Shown: one piece after another, positions 24,973-34,770 of the stretch
Layout of the letters: every line of letters starts with the position of its first letter
Numbering within the stretch: the stretch's first letter is position 1
Origin: Pseudomonas putida
Lineage (GTDB): Bacteria > Pseudomonadota > Gammaproteobacteria > Pseudomonadales > Pseudomonadaceae
Length of the DNA stretch: 64,000 nt
Assembly (NCBI RefSeq): GCF_004357765.1
Contig: NZ_SMTE01000008.1
Location: 124,001 to 188,000 of the forward strand
Direction: 5' to 3'
Translations under genes and position numbers: made by a program
The notes under the pieces: generated by a model
What the model was told of the DNA's origin: nothing
What the model saw: the letters and a program-made list of their open reading frames with translations, nothing else
Database searches by the model: none

Positions 24973-26901
24973 TCAGCCTTCCAGCTCAGCCCAGCGCTCG
25001 ACCAGCACATCCAGCTCGCCCTGCAGCTTCTCCAGCTGCGCCAGCACCGCCGACGTCTCCTCGATCGGACGCTGATAGAAGCCCGACGCATTGACCTCTT
25101 CCTGGACTTCAGCCATCCGCTGTTCCAGTTCGTCGATCTGACCCGGCAACATCTCCAACTCACGCTGCAGCTTGTAGCTCAGCTTCTTCTTCGATGCATC
25201 GGCCGTTGCGGCAACGGGAGCCGGCGCAGACTCGGCCGCCTGTTTTTCCACCACGGCACTGTTGAGCTCGGACTTGCCGCCCTTGCTCTCGGTCACGCCC
25301 AATAGCTTCGGCGAGCCGCCCTGACGAATCCAGTCCTCGTAGCCACCCACATATTCGCGCACCTTGCCCTGCCCTTCGAAGACCAGGGTGCTGGTGACCA
25401 CGTTGTCGAGGAAGGCCCGGTCGTGGCTGACCATCAGCACGGTGCCCTTGTAGTTGCACAACACTTCTTCGAGCAGTTCGAGGGTCTCGACGTCCAGATC
25501 GTTGGTCGGTTCGTCGAGCACCAGCAGGTTGGCCGGCTTGCTGAACAGCTTGGCCAGCAGCAGGCGCGCACGCTCGCCTCCGGACAGGGCCTTGACCGGC
25601 GTCCGGGCCCGCTGCGGGCTGAACAGGAAATCGCCGAGGTAGCTCAGTACATGGCGGTTCTGACCGTCGATCTCGATGAAGTCCCGACCTTCGGCCAGGT
25701 TGTCGATCACGGTTTTCTCCAGGTCCAGCTGGTGACGCATCTGGTCGAAATAGGCGACTTCCAGCTTGGTGCCGCGCTCTACCTTGCCCGCAGTGGGCTC
25801 CAGATCACCGAGCATCAGCTTGAGCAAGGTGGTCTTGCCGGTACCGTTGGCACCGAGCAGGCCGATGCGGTCCTGACGCTGCAGAACCATGGAGAAATCC
25901 TTCACCAGCATCGGGCCGTCGGCATGGGCGAAACTGACGTTCTCCAGCACCATGACCTGCTTGCCGGACTTTTCCGCCGCCTCGATCTGGATATTGGCCT
26001 TGCCCTGACGTTCACGGCGCTCGCTGCGCTCGACCCGCAGCGCCTTGAGCGCACGCACGCGGCCTTCGTTGCGGGTGCGGCGGGCCTTGATCCCCTGGCG
26101 GATCCACACTTCCTCCTGCGCCAGGCGCTTGTCGAACAGCGCGTTGGCGGTTTCCTCGGCCGCCAGCGCAGCCTCCTTGTGCACCAGGAAGCTGGCGTAG
26201 TCACCGTTCCAGTCGATCAGGCCGCCGCGGTCGAGTTCGAGGATGCGCGTGGCCAGGTTCTGCAGGAACGAACGGTCGTGGGTGATGAACAGCACCGCAC
26301 CGTTGAAGGTGCTCAGCGCCTCCTCGAGCCAGGCAATGGCACCGATGTCCAGGTGGTTGGTCGGTTCGTCGAGCAGCAACAGGTCCGGCTCGGAAACCAG
26401 CGCCTGGGCCAGCAGCACACGCCGCCGCCAGCCACCGGAGAGCTCGGCGAGCGTCTTGTCGGCAGGCAGTTGCAGGCGGCTGAGGGTGCTTTCCACCACC
26501 TGCTGCAGGCGCCAGCCGTCACGGGCTTCGAGCTCGTGCTGAACGTGCATGAGTTTTTCCAGGTCTTCGTCACCCTGGATGTTCTGGCTCAGGTGGTGGT
26601 ATTCGGCGAGCAAGGCACCGACGCCATCGAGGCCCTCGGCCACCACGTCGAACACGCTGCGCTCGTCGGCCACCGGCAACTCCTGAGGCAGCTCGCCGAT
26701 CTTCAGACCGGGGGCGCGCCAGATCTCGCCGTCGTCGCCCTTCTGCTCGCCCTTGACCAGGCGCAGCATGCTCGACTTGCCAGTACCGTTGCGGCCGATG
26801 ATGCACACCCGCTCGCCACGGGCGATCTGCCAGGATACTTTGTCCAGCAGCGGCATTGCGCCGAATGCGAGGGACACATCGCTGAATTTGAGCAGGGTCA
26901 T
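24973..26901 (-). CDS. uup: ABC-F ATPase, Uup type
   Basis: 642 residues from ATG at 26901 (MTLLKFSDVSLAFGAMPLLD). Two ABC domains with no membrane part: Walker A IGRNGTGKSSM and LGANGTGKTTL, signatures ELSGGWRRR and LSGGERARL, and Walker B LLLDEPTNHLD and LVLDEPTNDLD. A linker rich in Arg lies between them. The C-terminal 90 residues form a charged coiled coil (LSYKLQRELEMLPGQIDELE), the DNA- or ribosome-binding tail that marks Uup. Uup is linked to precise transposon excision and ribosome function. Confidence 0.92.
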   Translation of the reverse strand: MTLLKFSDVSLAFGAMPLLDKVSWQIARGERVCIIGRNGTGKSSMLRLVKGEQKGDDGEIWRAPGLKIGELPQELPVADERSVFDVVAEGLDGVGALLAEYHHLSQNIQGDEDLEKLMHVQHELEARDGWRLQQVVESTLSRLQLPADKTLAELSGGWRRRVLLAQALVSEPDLLLLDEPTNHLDIGAIAWLEEALSTFNGAVLFITHDRSFLQNLATRILELDRGGLIDWNGDYASFLVHKEAALAAEETANALFDKRLAQEEVWIRQGIKARRTRNEGRVRALKALRVERSERRERQGKANIQIEAAEKSGKQVMVLENVSFAHADGPMLVKDFSMVLQRQDRIGLLGANGTGKTTLLKLMLGDLEPTAGKVERGTKLEVAYFDQMRHQLDLEKTVIDNLAEGRDFIEIDGQNRHVLSYLGDFLFSPQRARTPVKALSGGERARLLLAKLFSKPANLLVLDEPTNDLDVETLELLEEVLCNYKGTVLMVSHDRAFLDNVVTSTLVFEGQGKVREYVGGYEDWIRQGGSPKLLGVTESKGGKSELNSAVVEKQAAESAPAPVAATADASKKKLSYKLQRELEMLPGQIDELEQRMAEVQEEVNASGFYQRPIEETSAVLAQLEKLQGELDVLVERWAELEG

Positions 26902-27123
26902 GTTCGTCTCCAGAAAGCGGGGGCGCATTCTACCTGACTTGGGCCTGCACGGCATCAGCCCGTCGGCCAAGAGCGAGCTTTACGACGCCTGGTCGGGGTA
27001 AATGCCTTGATACAAGCACAGTGCTTTCACCCACTACCGGCAACCGGCTAAGCTAAGACCAATCGCTTCCAACAGTGCTGGCTCAGCCGTCACTTCCCCA
27101 TGGTTCAACTGCCCGGACGTATC

Positions 27124-29052
27124 ATGCGCAGCCGCCTGTTACAGATTGCTTCATGCCTGCTGCTCACCGCCGCCACCGCGAGTGCGGCGCAAGCCACCGA
27201 CCTAGCCCAGCAACGCCAGCTCTATGACGAGGCCAAGCGTGCCTTGGCCAAAGGCGACAAGGGCCCCTACCTGCGCAACGCCCAGGCGCTGCGCGATTAC
27301 CCGCTGACCCCGTACCTGGCCTACGATGAGCTGACCGCTCGACTTAAAAGCGCCAGCAACCAGGAGATCGAAGCCTTCCTGGCCAAGCACGGTGACCTGC
27401 CCCAGGCCAACTGGATGAAACTGCGCTGGTTGCGCTGGCTGGCCGAGCGCGGCGAATGGGACACCTTCCGTCGCTACTACGACCCCAAGCTCAACTTCAC
27501 CGAACTCGACTGCCTGAACGGCCAGTACGAGTTGAGCCACGGCCTGCGCGCCGAAGGTTTCGCCACTGCGGAGAAGGCCTGGAACGTGGGCAAGTCGCAG
27601 CCCGCCACCTGCGACACGCTGTTCGGCATGTGGGCCGCCGAAGGTCAACTCACCGAGGCCAAGCGTTGGCAGCGCGCCAAGCTGGCCGCCCAGGCACGCA
27701 ACTACAGCCTAGCCAACAGCCTGGTCAAGACGCTACCCACACTCGGTGCCCAAGGCCGGTTGCTGGTGGACGTCGCGCAGAAGCCCCAACTGCTCGATCA
27801 GCCATCGCGTTTCGTACCTGCCAACGAGGCGATGTCCGACGTGGTCAGCCTCGGTCTGCGCCGCCTGGCCCGCCAGGACCCGGACCGGGCCATGGCACTG
27901 CTCGACGACTACGCCCGGCGCATGCATTTCTCGGCTGAAGAAAAGGTCGCCATCGCCCGGGAAATCGGGCTCACTCTGGCCCGCCGCTACGATCCCCGCG
28001 CCCTCGATCTGATGACCCGCTATGACCCACAGCTGAGGGACAATACCGTCAGCGAATGGCGTCTGCGTCTACTGCTGCGCCTGGGTCGCTGGGAAGAGGC
28101 CTACGAGCTGACCAAGCGCCTGCCGCAGGACCTCGCCGAAAGCAGCCGCTGGAAGTATTGGCAGGCCCGCAGCCTGGAGTTGGCCCAGCCGAACAATCCG
28201 CAGATCCCGCTGCTGTACAAGACCGTGGCCCGCGAGCGCGACTTCTATGGCTTCCTCGCCGCCGATCGGGCGCAGACACCGTATCAGCTCAACAACCGTC
28301 CGCTGGCGCTGAGCCCGCAATTGGTGAACAAGGTGCGCAACACCCCTGGCATCCAGCGCGCCCTGGAATTCCATGCCCGCGGCCAGATCGTCGATGGCCG
28401 TCGTGAGTGGTATCACGTGAGCCGGCACTTCACCCGCGACGAAATGGTCGCACAGGCGCGCCTGGCCTACGAGTTGCGCTGGTACTTCCCCGCCATCCGC
28501 ACCATCAGCCAGGCCAAGTACTGGGATGATCTGGACATCCGCTTCCCGATGGCCCACCGCGACACCCTGGTGCGCGAAGCCAAGGTCCGTGGATTGCATT
28601 CGAGTTGGGTCTTCGCCATCACCCGCCAGGAAAGCGCCTTCATGGAAGACGCCCGCTCCCCGGTCGGCGCCAGCGGCCTGATGCAGCTCATGCCGGCCAC
28701 GGCCAAGGAGACCGCTCGCAAGTTCAGCATTCCACTGGCCTCGCCCGCACAAGTGCTCAACCCGGACAAGAACATCCAGCTCGGCGCTGCCTACCTGAGT
28801 CAGGTGCACAGCCAGTTCAACGGCAACCGGGTGCTCGCCTCGGCAGCCTATAACGCCGGGCCTGGGCGCGTGCGGCAGTGGCTGCGCGGCGCCAAGCACC
28901 TGAGCTTCGACGTGTGGGTCGAATCGATCCCATTCGACGAGACCCGCCAATACGTGCAGAACGTGTTGTCCTACTCGGTCATCTATGGCCAGAAGCTCAA
29001 CGCGCCCCAGCCGCTGGTGGACTGGCACGAGCGGTATTTCGACGACATGTGA
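27124..29052 (+). CDS. slt: Soluble lytic murein transglycosylase
   Basis: 642 residues from ATG at 27124, which gives a standard signal peptide (MRSRLLQIASCLLLTAATAS). An in-frame ATG at 27100 is possible but adds eight residues that do not help the signal. The long helical superhelix (about 30-450) precedes the lysozyme-like domain with the catalytic Glu in ITRQESAFMEDARSPVGASG and LMQLMPATA. It cleaves peptidoglycan in the periplasm to 1,6-anhydromuropeptides, the upstream step of the recycling pathway that NagZ serves. Confidence 0.94.
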   Translation: MRSRLLQIASCLLLTAATASAAQATDLAQQRQLYDEAKRALAKGDKGPYLRNAQALRDYPLTPYLAYDELTARLKSASNQEIEAFLAKHGDLPQANWMKLRWLRWLAERGEWDTFRRYYDPKLNFTELDCLNGQYELSHGLRAEGFATAEKAWNVGKSQPATCDTLFGMWAAEGQLTEAKRWQRAKLAAQARNYSLANSLVKTLPTLGAQGRLLVDVAQKPQLLDQPSRFVPANEAMSDVVSLGLRRLARQDPDRAMALLDDYARRMHFSAEEKVAIAREIGLTLARRYDPRALDLMTRYDPQLRDNTVSEWRLRLLLRLGRWEEAYELTKRLPQDLAESSRWKYWQARSLELAQPNNPQIPLLYKTVARERDFYGFLAADRAQTPYQLNNRPLALSPQLVNKVRNTPGIQRALEFHARGQIVDGRREWYHVSRHFTRDEMVAQARLAYELRWYFPAIRTISQAKYWDDLDIRFPMAHRDTLVREAKVRGLHSSWVFAITRQESAFMEDARSPVGASGLMQLMPATAKETARKFSIPLASPAQVLNPDKNIQLGAAYLSQVHSQFNGNRVLASAAYNAGPGRVRQWLRGAKHLSFDVWVESIPFDETRQYVQNVLSYSVIYGQKLNAPQPLVDWHERYFDDM

Positions 29053-29132
29053 GGCCAGACCCTGGCACCGCCTGATGAACGGAGCGGCGTTGCGACCCAT
29101 CGGCAACGCACGTCGCTCCCCCAACCACCGCG

Positions 29133-29936
29133 CTACTCCAGGATCTCCACGGGCATTCCCACCTCCAGCACGCCGCTGCCATCGACCGCCAGGTTCTGCC
29201 CGAACAACACATCGCCCTCTTTCTCGCGGAATGTCTTGAGCGTCGTCAAAGGTTCCCGGTCGGCACTGCGCTCGCCGGTCGCCGGGTCCAGCGTGGTCAG
29301 GATGCAACGCACACTGGGTTTGAGCAGGCGAAACTGCAGTGCGCCGATGCGTATCCGCTTCCAGCCATCTTCGGCGAACGGTCCTGCTCCCTGCACCACC
29401 AGGTTCGGTCGGAAACGCAGCATCTGCATTGGCCGACCAATGCGCCGGTTCAGTTCATCCAGCGAGCCCTGGCCGATCAGCAACAAGGGAAAGCCGTCGG
29501 GAAACGCCGCACGGTCGCTGTTCAGGCCATAACCATTGGGCAGGTAACGCGCCCGGGGTTCGGGGCAATACACCAGGCGCACCGGTTTGCCCAGCAACTG
29601 GCTGAGCCAGTCCGCGGCCGCATCGCCCGCATCGGGCACACGCAGCGTGTCACGCCAAATGGTCACGCCCCGCAGGTTGTCGTCAGCCTCCGGCACGGCC
29701 ACCTCAAGAAGGGTGTGGCCGGAGGCCTGCAGCAGCAACTGCCCCGCTTCACCGTAGCCTGCCTGGATGCGCCCCAGTTGCGGCCAGGCGCGCTGGGTCA
29801 GGAAGCGTCCGTTGTCTGCCTCCACCACCATCCAGCGCCGATCGCCCTGCAAACCCAGATGATCCACTGCCGATGCTGGCAGAGACTGCCCCTGCCCCGA
29901 CTTCACCGGATACCGATACAACTCGCTGAGATACAT
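29133..29936 (-). CDS. MOSC domain protein, YcbX-like
   Basis: 267 residues from ATG at 29936 (MYLSELYRYPVKSGQGQSL). A MOSC N-terminal beta-barrel domain precedes the MOSC domain proper, with FRPNLVVQGAGPFAEDGWKRIRIG and the conserved Cys in SVRCILTTLDPATG, which would bind molybdenum cofactor sulfur. The C-terminal ferredoxin domain found in E. coli YcbX is absent. The likely role is molybdenum-dependent reduction of N-hydroxylated compounds. Converges with slt. Confidence 0.85.
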   Translation of the reverse strand: MYLSELYRYPVKSGQGQSLPASAVDHLGLQGDRRWMVVEADNGRFLTQRAWPQLGRIQAGYGEAGQLLLQASGHTLLEVAVPEADDNLRGVTIWRDTLRVPDAGDAAADWLSQLLGKPVRLVYCPEPRARYLPNGYGLNSDRAAFPDGFPLLLIGQGSLDELNRRIGRPMQMLRFRPNLVVQGAGPFAEDGWKRIRIGALQFRLLKPSVRCILTTLDPATGERSADREPLTTLKTFREKEGDVLFGQNLAVDGSGVLEVGMPVEILE

Positions 29937-29990
29937 CCCCACTGGCCTCGTACCATCGTAAAACGTCCAGCTTATACCTGGACGCAACGA

Positions 29991-30926
29991 TCACCCAGCG
30001 GTGGTATCCAGTTGCAGGCGCTGCTTGACCACCTCCACCAGGCGATCCGGCTGGAACTTGGAGAGGAAGTTGTCACAACCGACCTTCTTCACCATCGACT
30101 CGTTGAAGCTGCCCGACAGCGACGTGTGCAGCACCACGTAGAGGCGACGCAGTCGTGGGTCGTTACGTATCTCGGTGGTCAGGCGATAGCCGTCCATTTC
30201 CGGCATTTCGGCGTCGGTGAACACCATCAGCAGCTTTTCGCAGACATCTTCGCCGGCATCGGCCCAGGCCTTGAGCATGCGCAACGCCTTGAGACCGTCG
30301 CTGGCCACATGCAGCTTCATCCCCAACTGCGACAGCGTATCGCGCAACTGCGCCAGGGCGACGTTGGAATCGTCCACCAGCAATACCTCGCAGCCACGGG
30401 CACGGGCAAGCACTGGATCGGACAGTTTGTCGCTCGAAACCCGCGCGTTGTAGGGCACGATTTCGGCCAGGACTTTCTCCACATCGATCACCTCCACCAG
30501 TTGGTCATCGACCTTGGTGATGGCGGTCAGGTAATGCTGGCGTCCGGCGCTGGTGGGCGGCGGCATGATGGCATCCCAGTTCATGTTGACGATGCGGTCG
30601 ACGCCCCCCACCAGGAAGGCTTGCACCGAGCGGTTATACTCGGCGACGATGATCGTGCTGCCTGGTCCCGGTTGCAGGGGGCGCATGCCAATCGCCTGGG
30701 ACAGGTCGATCACTGGCAGGGTCTGGCCACGCAGGTTGACCACGCCACAGACGTAGGCATGGCGCTGCGGCATCAGGGTAAGCTTGGGCAGTTGCAGCAC
30801 TTCCTGGACCTTGAACACGTTGATCGCGAACAACTGGCGCCCGGCCAGGCGGAACATCAGGATTTCCAGGCGGTTCTCACCTACCAGTTGCGTGCGTTGG
30901 TCTACCGTGTCGAGAATGCCAGCCAT
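29991..30926 (-). CDS. cheV: Chemotaxis coupling protein CheV
   Basis: 311 residues. An N-terminal CheW-like domain (about 15-155; FRLAGRQLFAINVFKVQEVL, CGVVNLRGQTLPVIDL) is fused to a receiver domain (about 170-300) with phospho-acceptor Asp238 in VFTDAEMPEMDG and the switch Lys near NFLSKFQPD. CheV couples receptors to CheA and acts as a phosphate-tunable adaptor. ATG at 30926. Ends 54 bases from the MOSC gene start on the same strand. Confidence 0.94.
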   Translation of the reverse strand: MAGILDTVDQRTQLVGENRLEILMFRLAGRQLFAINVFKVQEVLQLPKLTLMPQRHAYVCGVVNLRGQTLPVIDLSQAIGMRPLQPGPGSTIIVAEYNRSVQAFLVGGVDRIVNMNWDAIMPPPTSAGRQHYLTAITKVDDQLVEVIDVEKVLAEIVPYNARVSSDKLSDPVLARARGCEVLLVDDSNVALAQLRDTLSQLGMKLHVASDGLKALRMLKAWADAGEDVCEKLLMVFTDAEMPEMDGYRLTTEIRNDPRLRRLYVVLHTSLSGSFNESMVKKVGCDNFLSKFQPDRLVEVVKQRLQLDTTAG

Positions 30927-31265
30927 TGGAAAGCCTCCAGGCTTTTGTCGGAAAAGGTGAGTTCATCGGCCTTGTATCGGCGGCTTCGCGCCCAGCTTGA
31001 CCCCCCGGTAAAATTGCTACGAAGCCGATTGATATCACTTTACCATCATGCTTTACTTCGGACACTCAGTCAGCTCCGCTTCACCTTGCCACCCCTAGAC
31101 TCCTATCAGGGAAACCCCTAGAGGCAATCGGGCGCAACCTGATGTTCGCGATATCCTTTAGCCATTAATGTGACGCCATTCTCATTGCATGAATGGAGTC
31201 AGGCTTTTGCTAGCAATCGTTTTCGCGTGGCACTTCATCGCTCCCGCCCACCGTGCTGGAGTCAC
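30927..31265. other. Gene-free region between cheV and the Hpt-like gene
   Basis: 339 bases separating divergent genes; promoters for both should lie here. No convincing sigma-70 or FliA site was found. A stretch resembling the FliA -10 GCCGAT has the wrong spacing to its TAAA. Confidence 0.5.
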
Positions 31266-31778
31266 ATGATGGATACCCCACCCTTGAACAGCGGCGCCCT
31301 GCAGGAATTCCTGCTGGACGCGCAGGTATTGCTGACGCAGTCCCAGGAATGCTTGCACCACCTGGAACTGATCGACAACGATCCTGATGCTTGCCAATGC
31401 CTGCACAGTGCCCTCGAGACCCTCGCCCGTCGCGCCAATGACCTACGTCTGGTCGAAGTCGCCCACTACGCTGCCGGCCTTCAATTGCTACTGGCTCCGG
31501 CATGCCACCAGCAGCGTCTGCTGCCCGAGGCCCTGCCTGCGGTGGAGGCGTGTCTGACCCTTCTGGCCTGGCAACTGGAGCTGGTGGATGTTCACACAGG
31601 GCGCTTGAACCTCGACGCCAGTGAGCAAACCGATCTGTTGACCGACCTCGCCTGCGTGCTCGGCCAGCCCTTGCCCAATGCTTGCTCGGCCTGCCGCACC
31701 GAGGGCAACTTGTGCGCTCATCCACTCCCTTATCCATCGAATACCAGCTTCCCAGGCGCGCCCAATCGACCGCACTAG
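31266..31778 (+). CDS. Helical protein resembling an Hpt domain without the phospho-His
   Basis: 170 residues from ATG at 31266. The first 130 residues are helical. The segment LETLARRANDLRLVEVAHYAAGLQ has the spacing of the Hpt core (HTLKG...LGL..LA...ALE), but the position aligned with the phospho-accepting His is Glu51. The C-terminal 35 residues are Cys- and Pro-rich and look disordered. Neighbours are cheV and a sensor/regulator pair, so an accessory signalling role is plausible. The alignment is by eye; this could instead be an unrelated helical family. Confidence 0.6.
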   Translation: MMDTPPLNSGALQEFLLDAQVLLTQSQECLHHLELIDNDPDACQCLHSALETLARRANDLRLVEVAHYAAGLQLLLAPACHQQRLLPEALPAVEACLTLLAWQLELVDVHTGRLNLDASEQTDLLTDLACVLGQPLPNACSACRTEGNLCAHPLPYPSNTSFPGAPNRPH

Positions 31779-32109
31779 AGGCGGCGGTAAAGTGCAACTA
31801 AGCGCAGACGCCCTTATGAATTCCGGGGCCCCAGGGAAGTTCAGCAAGTTGTATCGCCGCGCGTCTTGCGCAGGCAACGAAGTTGAACTTGGCATGCCCC
31901 GAGTAGTAGCACTTAGCCATCCAGCGCGAACCGAAAAACGGCAGAATCGCCCCGCAAATCCAGAGGTTTCCAGCACCGAGCCAGCCGCGACCAAATCAAC
32001 TTGAAGTGTTACCATACGCGCCGGCAAATCCGCGTAGCGCCCATGTAGGGGCAACTTCCATCACACTCGCGATTCGCTCGTAAGCACGACGCCAAGCCTC
32101 TGGTTAGAC
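31779..32109. other. Gene-free region before the sensor kinase
   Basis: 331 bases. Short overlapping frames exist here, but none has a ribosome-binding site or recognisable sequence. Presumably the kinase promoter; no specific motif was identified. Confidence 0.4.
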
Positions 32110-33051
32110 ATGCACAAGGCCTCCATCAGCAAGACTTCAGTGGCTTCCCTATCTATGTTCCCACGCTTGAAGATCCCTCTGCGTCGCTGCTCCCGCACTG
32201 CCCTGCTGCGCTGGACGACGAGCATGCTGTGCGTAGCCTCCCTGGCCGCCAACCTGGCCGTGTGCATGGCAGGGCAAGCGTTGCCGGCGAGCTTGATCGC
32301 CCTGCAATTGGTCGCCACGCTCGGCGTTGCCTGGCACCTGCGCCGCTGGGCGCGCTCGATCAACCTGCATCCGGCCGAACTCGCCGACCGCATGCTCAAG
32401 GTCCAGGAAAACGAACGCCAGCGGCTGAGCCGTGAACTTCACGACGACATCGGCCAGTCACTCACTGCCGCCAAGCTGCAGTTGCAGTGGTTGCAGCGCC
32501 GTCTGCCGAACGAGCTTCAAGGTCAATGCGATACCTTGCGCAGCACGCTGGAAACCACCCTGAGCAACGTGCGTGACGTGTCCGCCCTGCTCAATCCCCG
32601 TCAGCTGGCGAGCCTTGGCCTGGAGGCCAGCCTGCGTGCGCACCTGCTGCGGACCCTGGACCGCAGCGACCTGAACTGGAGCCTGGAATGCCAGCAACGC
32701 CTGGGGGGGATTTCCGAAGAGGTGGCGATGGCCGCCTACCGCATCACCCAGGAAGCGGTGACCAATGTGCTACGCCACGCGCAGGCGCACAACCTGATCA
32801 TACGGCTGCAACGCAGCCCGGCCGGCCTTGCATTGCTGATCCAGGACGACGGCCGCGGTTTCGTCCCGGCCGCCGACCCTGCCACCGCCGGCCAGCGTGG
32901 CATGGCCGGCATGCAGGAGCGTGCCACCGCATTGCAGGGCCAGTTGAACATCACCAGCCAGCTCGGCCTCGGCACCCGGATCGATGTCTTGTTCCCATGG
33001 CCACCCCGCACCCACGAACGCGCCAGGACCCCTGTTTACAATGACCTGTAG
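32110..33051 (+). CDS. NarL-family sensor histidine kinase (HisKA_3)
   Basis: 313 residues. Two N-terminal hydrophobic segments (about 38-57 and 60-75) form a minimal membrane anchor with almost no periplasmic loop. A HisKA_3 dimerisation domain follows with His111 in RELHDDIGQSLTAAK, then an HATPase_c domain with the N-box QEAVTNVLRHAQA (about 215) and G1 box DDGRGF (about 250). The stimulus is not evident. The start could be the later ATG at 32155. Its stop overlaps the regulator start by 11 bases, so the pair is co-translated. Confidence 0.88.
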   Translation: MHKASISKTSVASLSMFPRLKIPLRRCSRTALLRWTTSMLCVASLAANLAVCMAGQALPASLIALQLVATLGVAWHLRRWARSINLHPAELADRMLKVQENERQRLSRELHDDIGQSLTAAKLQLQWLQRRLPNELQGQCDTLRSTLETTLSNVRDVSALLNPRQLASLGLEASLRAHLLRTLDRSDLNWSLECQQRLGGISEEVAMAAYRITQEAVTNVLRHAQAHNLIIRLQRSPAGLALLIQDDGRGFVPAADPATAGQRGMAGMQERATALQGQLNITSQLGLGTRIDVLFPWPPRTHERARTPVYNDL

Positions 33052-33700
33052 ATTGTTGCTGGTGGACGACCACTCGCTGATACGTGCCGGGGTACGCGCC
33101 CTGGTGTCAGACATCCCGGGCTATACCGTGGTCGGGGAGGCCGACGATGGTGACCAGCTTCTGGAGCAGGTGCGCGACCTGGTGCCGGATATCGTCCTGC
33201 TGGACATCTCGATGCGCTCGACCAGCGGGCTGGATGCCCTGACCCAGCTGCGCGCCGAGGGCAATGCTTGCAAAGTGCTGATCCTGTCGATGCACACCGA
33301 CCCGGACCTGATCATGAGGGCCTTGGAAAGCGGCGCCCATGGCTATCTGCTCAAAGACACCACCGCCACCGAACTGGAACAGGCCTTGACCGCCCTGCGC
33401 GCCGGCGAGCGCTACCTCAGTCCGGCCATCGCCCACACCGTGATCAACCAGGCCCTGATGCGTGCCCAGACCGGCAAGCACCCCAATGCCAATCGCCACA
33501 ACCTCACCGCGCGCCAGTTGGAGATCCTGCGGCTGATCGTGCGGGGCAAATCCACCCGCGAGATCGCCCAGGGCCTGGGCCTGTCGATCAAGACCGTGGA
33601 GACTCACCGCTCGCAGATCATGAAACGCCTGCAGATCTATGACGTGGCGGGCCTGGTGCTGTTCGCGGTACGCGAGAAGATCATCAGCCTGGATGACTGA
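33041..33700 (+). CDS. LuxR/NarL-family response regulator
   Basis: 219 residues from ATG at 33041, inside the end of the kinase gene. Receiver domain with acidic pocket D9-D10, phospho-acceptor D55 (IVLLDIS) and Lys in YLLKDTT; C-terminal LuxR helix-turn-helix LTARQLEILRLIVRGKSTRE through SIKTVETHRSQIMKRL. It is the cognate partner of the preceding kinase. Related P. putida-group regulators (ErdR/AgmR type) control alcohol and acetate metabolism, but which subgroup this belongs to was not established. Confidence 0.92.
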   Translation: MTCRLLLVDDHSLIRAGVRALVSDIPGYTVVGEADDGDQLLEQVRDLVPDIVLLDISMRSTSGLDALTQLRAEGNACKVLILSMHTDPDLIMRALESGAHGYLLKDTTATELEQALTALRAGERYLSPAIAHTVINQALMRAQTGKHPNANRHNLTARQLEILRLIVRGKSTREIAQGLGLSIKTVETHRSQIMKRLQIYDVAGLVLFAVREKIISLDD

Positions 33701-34571
33701 GCAGCGGCGAATCGGCAGGCAAGTGTACACGCAAGGCACCGGGTAGCGCCGAGAAGCGCAGGCTGCTGGCTTGCAGCGGCTCGCCGTCGAGGTTGATATC
33801 CAACCCCTGAGAACTCTTGATCTCCACCCAGGCCAGGCGCGCGCGCACGAACAGCCCATCCCCGGCCAGCAGGTCGCGTAACGCCCCTACCACGTCCTGG
33901 GGGGCGGGCAAGATGGCGATATCCAACAGGCCGTCGTCAGCCACCGCATCCGGGCACAACACCTGCCCACCACCGGCCTGGCGACCATTGCCGATACCCA
34001 GGGCAAGCAACTGTCCCTGCCAATGGAAGTCTTCGCCCTGCAGCTCCACCTCCGCCGGTTGCAGCTCGCTGAAGCGACTCAGGCCGGTGAACAGGTAGGC
34101 CGCCCCGCCAAGCACTTTCTTCAGGTCTTCGGAAGTATTGGCCGTCACCTGACTGCCGAATCCGCCGGTTGCCATATTCAGGAACAACTGTTCGCCGACC
34201 TGCCCCAGGTCCACTGCGCGCGCCGGCCGCTCCAACAAGGCCAGGGCGGCGGCAGGCTCCAACGGCACGCCCGCGGCGCGGGCAAAATCGTTGGCGGTAC
34301 CCAGCGGCAACAGCGCCAGGCTCGCGTCGGTACGGGCCAGGCCCATCGCTTCGGCCACGTCGCGCAACGTGCCATCGCCGCCGCCGGCCACGATGCGCTC
34401 ATAACCGGCGGCCAGCGCTTCGCCCACCAGTCGCTGGGCATCCCCCGCTTCCCAGGTCACTCGCACGTCGATCGCGCTACCGCGCTCGCGCAGGGCGCCG
34501 ACCGCTTCGCGCACGTCATCGTTGGCGGCCTGCTTGCCATGCAGGATCAACATCGTCTTGGGCCCTTGCAT
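33684..34571 (-). CDS. yegS: Lipid kinase, YegS/diacylglycerol kinase family
   Basis: 295 residues from ATG at 34571 (MQGPKTMLILHGKQAANDDV). The DAGK catalytic motif VAGGGDGTLRDVAEAM (about residues 65-80) and LPLGTANDFARA bind ATP and lipid. The enzyme phosphorylates phosphatidylglycerol or a related lipid at the membrane. It converges on the response regulator gene, overlapping it by 17 bases at their 3' ends. Confidence 0.92.
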   Translation of the reverse strand: MQGPKTMLILHGKQAANDDVREAVGALRERGSAIDVRVTWEAGDAQRLVGEALAAGYERIVAGGGDGTLRDVAEAMGLARTDASLALLPLGTANDFARAAGVPLEPAAALALLERPARAVDLGQVGEQLFLNMATGGFGSQVTANTSEDLKKVLGGAAYLFTGLSRFSELQPAEVELQGEDFHWQGQLLALGIGNGRQAGGGQVLCPDAVADDGLLDIAILPAPQDVVGALRDLLAGDGLFVRARLAWVEIKSSQGLDINLDGEPLQASSLRFSALPGALRVHLPADSPLLSHPG

Positions 34572-34629
34572 CGCGCTACTCCGTGAATAGATCCGTTTGA
34601 GAGGTTCAACCCGTATTCCGACCACAGGC

Positions 34630-34770
34630 ACACGCACAATGCTGCACGCCCAAGGTAAAGCGTTGATCGTCGGTCGCTGGGCGAACGCCACATCGTGGGC
34701 TTTACTGTTAGCTAAGGACGCGCCCCGGCAGCAGCCAATGGCTGGCTCACCGATGGGCGCGTTTTTTATC
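34630..34770 (+). ncRNA. Structured leader or small RNA ahead of the glycosyltransferase gene
   Basis: The segment contains GTAAAGC pairing with GCTTTAC about 48 bases later, then ACGCGCCC pairing with GGGCGCGT, which is followed by a run of six T (about 34762-34767). The outer stem encloses an AGCCA/TGGCT inner pair. This looks like an attenuator or an independent short RNA ending about 30 bases before the start codon. No riboswitch class was recognised and no clear promoter found. Confidence 0.4.

Noticed and set aside
30990-31040. FliA-like promoter between cheV and the Hpt-like gene
   Set aside because: TAAA and GCCGAT are present, but the spacing is four bases too short.
31678-32004. 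108-codon frame overlapping the end of the Hpt-like gene
   Set aside because: Overlaps a better-supported frame; composition looks random.
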